DNA from: Mactra quadrangularis
Taxonomy: Eukaryota; Mollusca; Bivalvia; Venerida; Mactridae
NCBI GenBank assembly: GCA_025267735.1
Contig: CM046299.1
Span: 12,732,232-12,796,231, forward strand
DNA length: 64,000 nt
Direction: 5' to 3'
The notes under the pieces were generated by a model. The model was not told where the DNA came from and did no database searches. It saw nothing but the letters and a program-made list of their open reading frames with translations. Position numbers and translations under genes: made by a program. This document shows positions 55,197 through 64,000 of this stretch, piece by piece (within the stretch, counting starts at the first letter, position 1; every line of letters starts with the position of its first letter).

Positions 55197-57425
55197 TTAA
55201 AAAGATAATTTAAAAGCTATCATTTTGAAATTTAAGTCGATATTTCCAAACATTCCCTTTCCGTTTGTACATGTTGTGTAATATTGCTTTTCTGTTGGTA
55301 ACTCTACAATATCAGACACTGCTGAAATATATCGCCCAAGCGGGCACAAAAGTGGCCAATACGGCGCCGACGTCCACAAAGGCGCGACAAGCACTCCTTT
55401 AGCTTTGTCTACGATCATCTTTTTTAACACTAAGTGTATTATACAGGGCGGAGGTACAAATAGACCAAAACATTGAGCCCAATCAGCTGTAAAAGCATCA
55501 ACACCATAGCATGAAGGGTTCCAAAACCGTGAATAAAATTTTTCTACCTTAGCGTTACATTCGGATGCAAACCAGTCGACTTCAAAGGAACCAAACTTTT
55601 TTACTAATATGTTTACCATGGCCCTTGATAACCCCCAATCATCACGGTCTACTATTTTTGAAAGGTAGTCAGCTTTTTCGTTTTCGGATCTTGGTATCCA
55701 CTCGATATCAAGCTTGATTGAATTAGCCAAACACATTCTATAAATTCTAATAGCAATGATTTGGAGATCGGGTTTCATGGAACCCGTACAGACAATAGAA
55801 GCCACACCTTGATTATCGGTAAACCATTTTACCCGCTGGTTCGCTAGTAAGTGCAATAGCGACTGTAATACTCGATGTACAGCCGTAAGTTCCCGCCAAG
55901 AAGATGACTTGGTCGACTCTACTACAGACCACGTGCCGTGACTGATATTATTAGCGGTAGAGACCACGTAACCTGCAAAACCGGTGCTGCTTGCATCCGA
56001 ATAAACCACCTTGGTGCATTTGTATGATTCAAAAATATCTTTACTATTTATGAAATCTAAATGATTTTGCCAAAATTCAATTTGACTAAAACTCTCCTCA
56101 GATAAAGAAATAAAACTATCCCAATTACATGCTTTTAGTACATCTATACTAAGCCATCTTGTCATAATCTGTGATATGTGACCAATGACCACTGACATCG
56201 AAATAATTTGACCAATTAAACTAGCTACTTTTCTCGTGCGTACACGTCTATGTACTTTTAAATCATTCATAACTTCGCAGATCGTACGTTTAACCTTCAA
56301 AATTCTTGTGTCAGGTATATAAATTTTACCTTCGTGAGAATTTAACATTGTTCCTAAGAACGGTAATATTTGAACTGGCGACCACATGGATTTTTCTGCA
56401 TTAGGAACAAATCCAGAGAACAGAAGATCTTGTTTTATTTCGAACCCCATTTGTAATGTATTATCGTAATCACTGTTACATCCGAAACCGTCGTCTAAAA
56501 ACATGGTCACCATTTTCCCCTCTCGCCTCCATTTTGATATAAGAGGTTTAGTTAGTTTAGTAAATACATAACATGCCGATGACAAACCAAAAGGTAAAAC
56601 TAAGAATTTATAATACTGTAATATGCCGTTTTTATCCGGCCAAGCAAAACCCAAAAAATCTGTATGTGGTCTATATATTTCTACAAAATGATAGGCACTG
56701 GTCAGGTCAAATTTAATCATGAAATAACCTGTTTCTAAATATGTTAACGCAATTCTTATGTCTTCAAATTTGACCGATTGTTTCCACAAATGCTTATTGA
56801 TCATTCTTAAATCTAATATCAATCGTTTTTTACCTGAGCTTTGTACGGAAACTGTCAAAGGGTTAACTACGTAAGGAGCTACAATACATTTTTCAATCAA
56901 TGCTCTATCTAGTAAATCCTGAATTGCACAATTAACAAACTCGCTTTCATTCAATGCGGATCTATTATTTTTTGTAATAGATGTTGGGGGTAACGAATAA
57001 AAAGGTATCTTATAACCAAATTCTATAATGTCTAAAATAAAAGTGCTTGTACCAATATCTTTCCAAAATTGAATATTTTGTTTTAGTCTATCCCTAACAA
57101 TAATGTTCTTTTGGCCTTGTTCGTATTCGAAAAAATCATGAGTAAAACGTTTATAGTCAAAATTATACTCATCTTTAAATGAATCATTTCTTTGACATGG
57201 ACTGATCACTTGTTCCTGGCTTGATAACATGGGGACAGTCTTTCCTGTAGTGACAGAAGTCTCCGCAAGCGAAACAGCTCCCTGATGGCACGGATACGTT
57301 CCCGTAGCTTGTTCCTGTTGAGTATCCGTAGTAACCTCGAAATGGTCTAGCACGAAATGGCTGCTGAATAAATGAATTAACTGGATACACAGAAGGTGCA
57401 TGGCTAGACGTTGCATCCCTAGCAC
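55197..57425 (-). CDS. Reverse transcriptase - RNase H (plus methyltransferase-like tail) of the DIRS element
   Basis: A 742-codon frame, +1 relative to Gag and overlapping it by 241 bp. The first 75 or so residues are the Gag region read in another frame; real homology starts near DEYNFDYKRFTHDFFEYEQG. RT motifs include LILDLRMINKHLW, FDLTSAYHFVEI, LPFGLSSACYVFTK and the catalytic FLDDGFG. RNase H follows (VVYSDASSTGFAGYV, SWRELTAVH, WFTDNQGV, IPRSENEKADYLSK). A last domain (VDWFASECNAKVEKF, FVPPPCI, VLVAPLWTSAPYWPLL) corresponds to the region called DAM-methyltransferase-like in DIRS and PAT elements. Expression probably needs a frameshift near the Gag stop or internal initiation. Confidence 0.93.
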   Translation of the reverse strand: MLGMQRLAMHLLCIQLIHLFSSHFVLDHFEVTTDTQQEQATGTYPCHQGAVSLAETSVTTGKTVPMLSSQEQVISPCQRNDSFKDEYNFDYKRFTHDFFEYEQGQKNIIVRDRLKQNIQFWKDIGTSTFILDIIEFGYKIPFYSLPPTSITKNNRSALNESEFVNCAIQDLLDRALIEKCIVAPYVVNPLTVSVQSSGKKRLILDLRMINKHLWKQSVKFEDIRIALTYLETGYFMIKFDLTSAYHFVEIYRPHTDFLGFAWPDKNGILQYYKFLVLPFGLSSACYVFTKLTKPLISKWRREGKMVTMFLDDGFGCNSDYDNTLQMGFEIKQDLLFSGFVPNAEKSMWSPVQILPFLGTMLNSHEGKIYIPDTRILKVKRTICEVMNDLKVHRRVRTRKVASLIGQIISMSVVIGHISQIMTRWLSIDVLKACNWDSFISLSEESFSQIEFWQNHLDFINSKDIFESYKCTKVVYSDASSTGFAGYVVSTANNISHGTWSVVESTKSSSWRELTAVHRVLQSLLHLLANQRVKWFTDNQGVASIVCTGSMKPDLQIIAIRIYRMCLANSIKLDIEWIPRSENEKADYLSKIVDRDDWGLSRAMVNILVKKFGSFEVDWFASECNAKVEKFYSRFWNPSCYGVDAFTADWAQCFGLFVPPPCIIHLVLKKMIVDKAKGVLVAPLWTSAPYWPLLCPLGRYISAVSDIVELPTEKQYYTTCTNGKGMFGNIDLNFKMIAFKLSF

Positions 57426-57984
57426 GGCTGATTGTCGATGTAGCTGTTTTACCCCTTGAAACAGAACGTTTGCGCTTAAGCGCCCGATTTTCCGCCTTGT
57501 AAATCTTAGCTTCGTCTTCGCTATCGCTGGCTACCGGGTTTGTCTCGTAATGTCTAACAGTCTCCCAACCAGCAGGAGAAGAATCAGCAATTCTGATAAG
57601 TTTATTGCGTTTTTTGATTTTCACACCCACTTCTTTCAACAGTTCTCCACAATAGTCCACTTTACTGTTCTCAATAGCCCAAATAGCTTGTTTAATGACG
57701 TCCTCCAATTCTGAATTGAACTCGAACTGCACTTTGTTTCCTTGAAATTTCCACACTAAGTCCTTTGCAGTCTTCAGCTTTTTAAACTCTGAACTGACAC
57801 TGAAATTGTTACCCTGAACCTCTTCTCTTAATGCTAAAACATCATTTCTTTGCTGCCTTAGTCCTGTCAAAACTTGACTAAGTTGCGACTCTAATTCGTT
57901 GCCACGTTGATTTTCTTCATTCATTTCTACACAGTAAAAATTAGCGTTCTTTACTTGTCGGTTGCCCAAAGCTGAATGAATCAA
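57184..57984 (-). CDS. Gag-like protein of the DIRS element
   Basis: A 266-codon frame. Residues about 10-60 are rich in E, Q and L (coiled-coil-like), residues about 170-190 are basic (ALKRKRSVSRGKT), and near the C-terminus there is a CCHC zinc knuckle, CFACGDFCHYRKDCP (C-x2-C-x4-H-x4-C), for nucleic-acid binding. The ATG lies 49 bases inside repeat A1. The stop falls just before the RT homology in the next frame. Confidence 0.88.
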   Translation of the reverse strand: MIHSALGNRQVKNANFYCVEMNEENQRGNELESQLSQVLTGLRQQRNDVLALREEVQGNNFSVSSEFKKLKTAKDLVWKFQGNKVQFEFNSELEDVIKQAIWAIENSKVDYCGELLKEVGVKIKKRNKLIRIADSSPAGWETVRHYETNPVASDSEDEAKIYKAENRALKRKRSVSRGKTATSTISRARDATSSHAPSVYPVNSFIQQPFRARPFRGYYGYSTGTSYGNVSVPSGSCFACGDFCHYRKDCPHVIKPGTSDQSMSKK

Positions 57985-58105
57985 ATCCTATTACACACAC
58001 ACACGAAAACTCGTGTGTTATAGCGACACCTTTTGGATATCATTACCTATACAAGGGAAATAATTTATCTGCTAATTCGTTACACTTAAACGCAGAAAAA
58101 TTCAT
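57936..58105 (-). repeat. DIRS element repeat A1 (outer end)
   Basis: 170 bp; holds the 5' end of the element and the start of Gag. Presumably contains the promoter. Confidence 0.93.
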
Positions 58106-58189
58106 ATAAAAGTATAAACAACATAATAATCTGACGACAATTAATACAAGTATGTAATAAATCAGGTTGAAAATAAATCAGGTTGAAAA

Positions 58190-58925
58190 TTACATTTTCA
58201 TGCATGTTTACCCCCAAAATGTACCACAAAGATCTATGGACCCACCCCTTAACTTTTTATTTCTCAGCATATTTTATCACCTATACTTCATTTTAAGGAT
58301 TACATGTATATAAAGTTGTTTTCGTGTGTATCCAACAGTTTTCTGATTTATGAAGGATTCTACAAACGTTCAATGTGAGATGCGATCTTTGATAATTTTT
58401 GCGCATATAATGTTTTTTTGTTGGAGCAAATGAACCTACCTTTATTTTTAATATATACCAATGGATATTATAAAAAAAGGAATCATTTGAAAGTTATGAA
58501 AATGTCATTTTCAGACAAATTAATCTTTAGGAACTATGATATCTCGTAAATGATTTGCATGTATTTGAACACAACTCCGTCTAGATAGCCCCTAATACCC
58601 ACCCCTTAACTTTTATTTCTCGACATATTTTAATTAACTCTACATTATTTGATAGCTAACGTAATGTAATATTTTTTGCATGTTTTACTGTTTAAAATCC
58701 GAACATTCAAACGACTATTACCAGCGTTCAAATTTAAGTGTATTCTTTCAACTTGCTCATTCTTTGTGTGTATATTTTTTGTTGGAGCAAATGGACTCAC
58801 ATTTAATTTGAATATTTATGAATGGATATTCATAAATAATATATCATTTGATAGATGAGACAATGCCCTTTTCAAAAATATTAAGTTTATCGAAATCGGA
58901 TGACAAGTAAGTAAATAGCATGCAT
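58190..58925 (+). repeat. Two diverged tandem copies of a roughly 365-bp unit
   Basis: CCCACCCCTTAACTTTT(T)ATTTCTC, TTTTTTGTTGGAGCAAATG and GCATG(T)ATTTGAAC recur in order at 58244/58595, 58420/58777 and 58557/58919. Part of the older inverted-repeat element. Confidence 0.75.
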
Positions 58926-59188
58926 TTGAACCTGTTACTTTAATACATAGATAATGGTTAGGGACATAGATTAATCCCTGATAATGTCGGACAATGTACC
59001 ACGTGTATCGGTGGGCGGAGCGTAGGTATTCTGGCGTAAGGTGAGTTCCGAATGTATCGTTACGGAACGTTCTGTAACGTTCGCGGTAACTGAACACGGG
59101 GCTGATATGTGACTGACGAATGGGGCTGCATCGTCAAATCGATACAATAATTATCGCAAGATAAGAGTCATAATAAATTGGAAATAAT

Positions 59189-59643
59189 TAGGGCTGCGGA
59201 TCGTTGAGCATGTGGCGATCCGATCCGAACCACGATTCATGTAGAACGATTCACGAATCGAACCACGAATCACCAGTTATTGAAAAAAACATACAGGAAT
59301 TCATATATACAACACATATATGTATGAATATACATATAAATATAACACAAATAAGTGAAGAATTACAGCTTTTATTGTATTTTCAACACAACCGTCTACT
59401 GCGTCATGTTAGAGGTTCAAGGAGGGTTTTCGCATGTGCTGAAAATGCGCGGTACACAAATCACATTGTTAAATGTTTTAATACGTAGCGCAGCTAATTC
59501 TCGAAGGTAATTTAGCAGATTTATTTTCATTTTTTGTAACAATAGATCGCGATCCGAAAATTTCGGAAGTGCCGAATATTGGTACTAAATTTTCTAGTCG
59601 GGATCGCGAATATCCGAGTACTCAGATACTCGCAGCAGCCATA
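59189..59643. mobile_element. 455-bp hAT-type MITE
   Basis: TAGGGCTGCGGATCG at the left faces CGCAGCAGCCATA at the right (decayed). Flanking 8-mers GAAATAAT and GAAATGAT differ at one base, as for an 8-bp hAT duplication. Confidence 0.75.
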
Positions 59644-59762
59644 GAAATGATATAAACAATATTATATAAACCATCATTATGTAGAAATCTAATTGACTTA
59701 CTCATTTGAAACCATACCTAACTAAAAGACTTATCATGTTTAAGATAATACACGCTAAATGC

Positions 59763-60213
59763 TAGGGGTGTAACGGTTAACCGATATACCGGTTTATATT
59801 GCAATACGACTTCTGACGGTTTTTAACCGGTTCGTTTTTCTCTGAACCGGTTTTTCTAGTTATGTTTCATAATGATCCGTTATGTCATAGTCTGAAATTT
59901 AAGTGTTTGAATAAATGTGTTCGGAAACTTGAAATATTTTTGGTAAATTAGAGAATAACAATCTTTGAAAGTCCATTCTAAACCTTTTTTCTAACTTATT
60001 CAAACATTTGCGTAATACGTCTATATCATTTGAAAATACAAATATCTATGTACAATGTTGATCAAATTAAGACGATGCACGTGCATTAATTCATGCTATG
60101 CATGTATGCGCAAAAAATAATATGTATCGCAATATATTGCAATTTATTGCAATACGGGTTTCGTGTATTGCAATATATTGCAATACGATTTTTACCGTAT
60201 TGTTACACCCCTA
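59763..60213. mobile_element. 451-bp hAT-type MITE with perfect 8-bp target duplication
   Basis: TAGGGGTGTAACGGT is inverted at the right end as ACCGTATTGTTACACCCCTA. CTAAATGC occurs immediately outside both ends (59755-59762 and 60214-60221). The interior is rich in GCAATATATTGC palindromes, like the element at 23932. Confidence 0.92.
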
Positions 60214-60221
60214 CTAAATGC

Positions 60222-61335
60222 TTCATGTATGGATAAACAGAATAAGTAAATACGTGATTCTTTGAAAGCCATTTCTATTGAATACGTACATATATGTAAT
60301 TGTTCTCATATGAACAGGTTAATAAATTAAGACTGTCTTATGAACACTGATTAAAACTGTTTTATCAGATGACAGAAACGTGGCATTCTGTATCGTAGTT
60401 TAAAAATCCCTCCATCTTACAATATAAACATTCTCACTGGTGAAAGTTGAAAGTTCTGAAAATACCCAAAACCTATTTTCAAAATACATGTGTACACTGA
60501 AATAGTCAGATTTCATAAAAATGACATAGAGTTGTTTATTCTAAAAATAATGAAATCAGTATAGATACTGAAATTTTCACCCATGCATTCTGTATCGTAG
60601 TTTGAAAAAAAATCCTATTAACTAGAGAGACTTCCGTTGCTCTTTTTCAATCAACATGAATATAATTTGTGCAATATGAGACCCAAATGGTATTAAATGG
60701 CAGTTCTGAAATAGTCTGACATAACCCCTTATATTTTACGATTTACGATTTATTTTTCCATCTCGGATGAGGTTGTAAAAGTCTAATCCCATATATTTAT
60801 TGCCTGTACCAATATGAAACAATAGTCACTGGTATCGTTCGTCGCCAATATCGACACTGGCACCTGTACCAAATTCCGGCATACGGCCCTATATATAGCA
60901 AGAAGTTTTTCTGAAAGTTATTGAAAAGACACTTAATTAAAACGACAGAAATCTCGCATTGAAATAGAATCAATTTGACGTTTATTACATTAGATTAAAA
61001 AATATCGTTCTATGACGGTTTGTCATTTCATTAAACATACAGACATCCACTATAAAATGTTTGTCAGACATTTTATGAGTCTTTCAAAATTTCCAAATGT
61101 GAAGAAATCATCTGAATATGAATTTATTACAGCGGTGACAGAAATCCTTTGAGATTCTGATTCCAATAAATTAGTATCCTCACAGAAGAAACAGTCTGAA
61201 TTATGTCTTCTCTTTCGCATCATTTTATTGACAAAATCATGCAATTCATGGTTATTTACAGAGATTTATGAGTCTTATAGGAGATAACATTCATTATTCT
61301 TATAATTATGACCGTTCTCTCCGTTTGAGTCGATG
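60222..61335. other. No firm gene
   Basis: AT-rich. A 60-codon minus-strand frame at 61050-61244 (RRHNSDCFFCEDTNLLESES) has protein-like composition but no ATG near its start, no clear splice sites and no known family. Confidence 0.3.
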
Positions 61336-61499
61336 TCGTCTGCTATAAATAATGTGAACATTATTGAATATGACGTCATTGATATTGTGGACATTCAATA
61401 TGGCGCGTTCTCAGATACAGGCAGCGTGTAGGTAGAACATACAAAAGGAATTATCCATAACTTTTAGACATAACTGGATATTAAAACCGATCATATACA
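61336..61499 (+). promoter_or_regulatory. Candidate promoter and noncoding first exon
   Basis: A TATAAATAA word (about 61342) and a perfect CRE, TGACGTCA (61371-61378), precede a relatively GC-rich stretch that ends at an excellent donor, CATATACAG/GTAAGG (61500). The only ATG frame in it is 11 codons. It may be the 5' UTR exon of a plus-strand gene whose coding exons lie beyond the window. Inferred from motifs only. Confidence 0.35.
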
Positions 61500-62063
61500 G
61501 GTAAGGCATTGTTTTTACTTTATTTGCATAAAAAAACGGTATTGTTTTACGCAGTTATCTCCTTATAAGGACATCTGAAGCAATTTCTGTTCTCATAATA
61601 CTTCTGCTATCATTTTTATGGCTGAGCTAACCAATCGATCGTCATGCTTAGTAAATAAGACAAGTTTCCACTGGTTCCCAGTCACAATATTGATAAACTG
61701 ATACACACATTACAATATCAGATTTTACCTCTCTTGGGGAACCGAACGTCTGCTGTTTTCTCGGAATATTTCTCTCTTTTTAGAAATTTACACAAATTCG
61801 TCGACGTTTTTTGTGTTAATTATTTGTTAAACAAATCATCTGAAACCAATGGAATTAGAAATAAAACTTCATGTCTGAACCTTTTCATCAATTGAATGTT
61901 TTTACTTTAGTTTTTAAGCAATCATGCATTTTTGTGTATCAGTTTCTTACACATAAAACATCACACCACGACCTTACTAAAATTTTACATTATATGATTT
62001 TAAAAATAACAAATACAATGTACATTGTACCCATCATGCAAGTATTAAAATACACACATTTTC

Positions 62064-62228
62064 AGGCTACAAAGTTAGGATATGAAAGTGGTTGTCATAA
62101 CAGATCATATTAAGAACAAACACTATATCTCATTTACAAAATTTTGGTTGCCCAAAAGAAGTTTTTGGTTGCCCGAACTAAAAAGTGGTTGTCCCGGGCA
62201 ACCAGACACCCACTCATTTCGTAGACTG
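62064..62228. mobile_element. 165-bp MITE with AGTCTACGAAAT ends, copy 2
   Basis: Right end ATTTCGTAGACTG is intact; the left is decayed. Colinear with 47609-47769 (GGTTGTCCCGGGCAACCAG block). Confidence 0.7.
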
Positions 62229-62816
62229 TATTTGTATATTCACAAAGCGCGTGCTACAAAGACTCAGAACAAAAGGTACATTTATATTAAGAATGAAAGG
62301 ATTTTTTGAATTTCTTGGAAACTTGTGAAAATTGCAATTAAGACATTTTCCCATCAAGTTAAGACATTTTCTCATCAAGTTAAGACATTTTCCTATTAAG
62401 CCCTCTAAATGTGCCAGTCTCAATAAACTAAGCTACTATATATTAATTAGTATTGTGATTAGTGAGTAACTCTGCCACTTGCTTCCAAATATCTTTATCG
62501 ATTGAATATGTCGACTTCAGGCTAATGTTATCTATCATATTTTTTAAATAATACATTATAATATAAAAATAGTTAAGAAATTTAATGACTCGACAATGAC
62601 CTCAAAGATTTTATGTATGAAATATAAGTATGCATGCATGACAGATATTATATGCTAACAGGACATATTGATCTACAAATCTATTCACAACACAAAACTA
62701 CATCTTGAAATAAATGTATATTGTACTTGTACTACTTGTAAAAGATCACACACACTTAATACAAGATCAATGTAGGTGCACCTTCAAACACAAATGTCAA
62801 ATCTTATACAATGTAG

Positions 62817-62912
62817 TCAGAATGTAAAAACCTTCTATTCCGGAAATCTCTCCTAATCGGAATTTGTTTCTTGGTCCGAAGCAATTCCGGTTTAGAGGAG
62901 TTTTACTGTACA
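62817..62912. mobile_element. Short MITE with GTACAGTAAAACTCC end
   Basis: TTCCGGTTTAGAGGAGTTTTACTGTAC at the right pairs with ATGTAAAAACCTTCTATTCCGGAA at the left. Ends resemble pogo-like derivatives. Confidence 0.5.
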
Positions 62913-62936
62913 TCTATATGGTGCTTTATTCATCGT

Positions 62937-63137
62937 TCCATGAAAATTTGACAATAATGTCGATTTTCCTCCATTGATTAGATAATATGGAGAAGTTTCC
63001 GGCCTAGTGGAAGGGTAGGTGAGTACTGGTTATAGACAAGGGTCCAGGAAAGCTAGGTTAGGTGCGCTGGACGCCGTAAAATGACCTAAAAATTGTGTTG
63101 ACACGGCGTTAACTCCAATAAATAATAAATAAATAAG
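62937..63137 (+). mobile_element. SINE family A, 5' truncated
   Basis: Starts at TTCCATGAAAATTTGACAATAA, ends GTGTTGACACGGCGTTAACTCC and (AATA)n. It is very close to the copies at 12446 and 24781, so it is among the younger copies. Confidence 0.85.
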
Positions 63138-64000
63138 ATAAAATAAATTATTCATCGTATTATTACAGTAAAGTCCCACTATTAGGATCATCACAATCAA
63201 TGATCTTACAAACCCAACTTATTGTGATAATCCGCCAAAAGTTGTCCCCCTTGTTGAGGTAGTTAAAATCGATATGGGTTGAATCGATGGAGAAATTTAC
63301 CAGCGGAAGTGTCTCAGTAAATGGACCTTTTTATATAGTTTAATATTCCCAAATAATGCGTATCGCGGGTTTTAGCGCAAAACGGTCGTAACTTAATTTA
63401 AAAAAGAGTGAATTTCGACCGTTTTGCGCTAAACCCCCGATAATGGAGTTATAACTCATCAAATTGCGTAATTTTGACGTAAACAAGGTGGTCTTTTTAG
63501 CGGAATTTCACCGTGTATAACATGGAAACCATTATACTAACTAATCACTAATTGATAAAAAGGGTGTTTAATCAAAAACTTATAGAAAAAGTAATATTAC
63601 TGATGAGCTATCGATATGCCCTTATGTTAAACAAATTAGATTGTATAATGAGGGTAGTGAATTCCGAATGTTACGTGCTACATTCCATATTCAAATAATA
63701 ATTTAAGTCTTTTTACTTCATATTTTCCATCATTTTGCGACAACCGGCCGTAATCCTTTCATTTAATTGAGTTTCATGTAGCCGGGTTACTAGGTACATA
63801 ATTATGTCTTCATTCGCAAAAAAACATATTACATAGCGGCGTAAACACATCACAAAAATGTATGCCTTATTATGTTATCCCTGTTTTCCTTAAATATGGA
63901 TCAATTATTGTGAGTCACTGGTGAAGATTTGTGCTTAGTTAGCTGGTTAAATACTTAGGTCTAGAGACAACGAATAGGCGACATTTGCACAAAAACCCCC
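63138..64000. other. Final stretch with a large hairpin, no gene seen
   Basis: 63361-63441 forms a hairpin (TATCGCGGGTTTTAGCGCAA with TTGCGCTAAACCCCCGATA), perhaps the core of an element bounded by TACAGTAAAGTCCCACTATT (63168) and a weak inverse near 63520. Nothing recognised after that. Confidence 0.45.

Larger units (their letters stand above)
53434..58105 (-). mobile_element. DIRS-superfamily retrotransposon with split direct repeats
   Basis: Sense strand is minus. Order along it: A1 (58105-57936), Gag, RT-RNase H, YR, B1 (53889-53797), A2 (53796-53627), 100 bp, B2 (53526-53434). A1 and A2 are 170 bp and look identical; B1 and B2 are 93 bp. The abutting B1-A2 junction equals what joining the two outer ends would give, which fixes the element ends. 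There is no target duplication, as expected for integration by a tyrosine recombinase. Split repeats occur in PAT-like and Ngaro-like groups; the extra domain after RNase H favours a PAT-like or DIRS affinity. All three reading frames look intact. Confidence 0.92.
53018..59104. mobile_element. Older inverted-repeat element carrying the DIRS insertion
   Basis: Left end CAGGGGCGTGTTCAG continuing to about 53078 (AACGATACATTCGGAACTC) is the reverse complement of 59044-59104, with few mismatches. Without the 4.67-kb retrotransposon the element would be about 1.4 kb. No transposase remains. A roughly 365-bp tandem duplication lies in its right part (58190-58925). Target duplications are not evident. 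Confidence 0.8.

Noticed and set aside
61050..61244. Small minus-strand gene
   Set aside because: No ATG near the start, no convincing splice sites and no recognised family, although composition is protein-like.

Overview
The window is animal nuclear DNA, AT-rich and intron-heavy, most likely from a bivalve or another mollusc. The reasons are a canonical multi-exon RPS19 gene, a TRIM-type protein of the kind expanded in bivalves, many tRNA-headed SINEs, dozens of short inverted-repeat elements, and an intact DIRS-type retrotransposon. Species cannot be named from the sequence. No prokaryotic feature is present, so operons and ribosome-binding sites do not apply.

Layout. At 1-1296 (+) lies the 3' part of a TRIM-like gene (end of a B-box, coiled coil, beta-propeller). 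Converging on it from the other side is a minus-strand gene. I rebuilt it from splice sites and reading phase: exons are scattered from about 37.6 kb down to a stop codon at 1510, and several are very small. I do not recognise the protein. Its introns (2-37 kb) are full of MITEs, SINE copies and minisatellites. Divergent from it, RPS19 runs on the plus strand from about 38.2 to 48.77 kb, with five coding exons giving 142 residues and introns up to 5.8 kb.

The most interesting content is inside the RPS19 introns. Six related box C/D snoRNA-like units lie in three of the introns. Each has a C box, a D box and a terminal stem, and the stems differ between copies but stay paired. Four carry a 13-nt guide that is perfectly complementary to the 5' region of 18S rRNA and by the D+5 rule points to A99 (human numbering), the site served by U57/SNORD57. 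Two carry a 3-nt-shorter guide that would shift the target. The same large intron holds a tandem segmental duplication, one copy of which has gained a MITE so that the other preserves the empty site, and six copies of a roughly 450-530 bp tandem repeat.

At 53.0-59.1 kb there is a nested insertion. A DIRS-superfamily retrotransposon (53434-58105, minus strand; Gag with zinc knuckle, RT-RNase H, tyrosine recombinase) has full split direct repeats in the order A1-ORFs-B1-A2-B2. The 170-bp A repeats look identical, so the insertion is recent. It sits inside an older element bounded by about 55-80 bp inverted repeats. The rest of the window (59-64 kb) holds two hAT-type MITEs with visible 8-bp target duplications, a possible first exon with TATA and CRE motifs near 61.4 kb, and further repeats.
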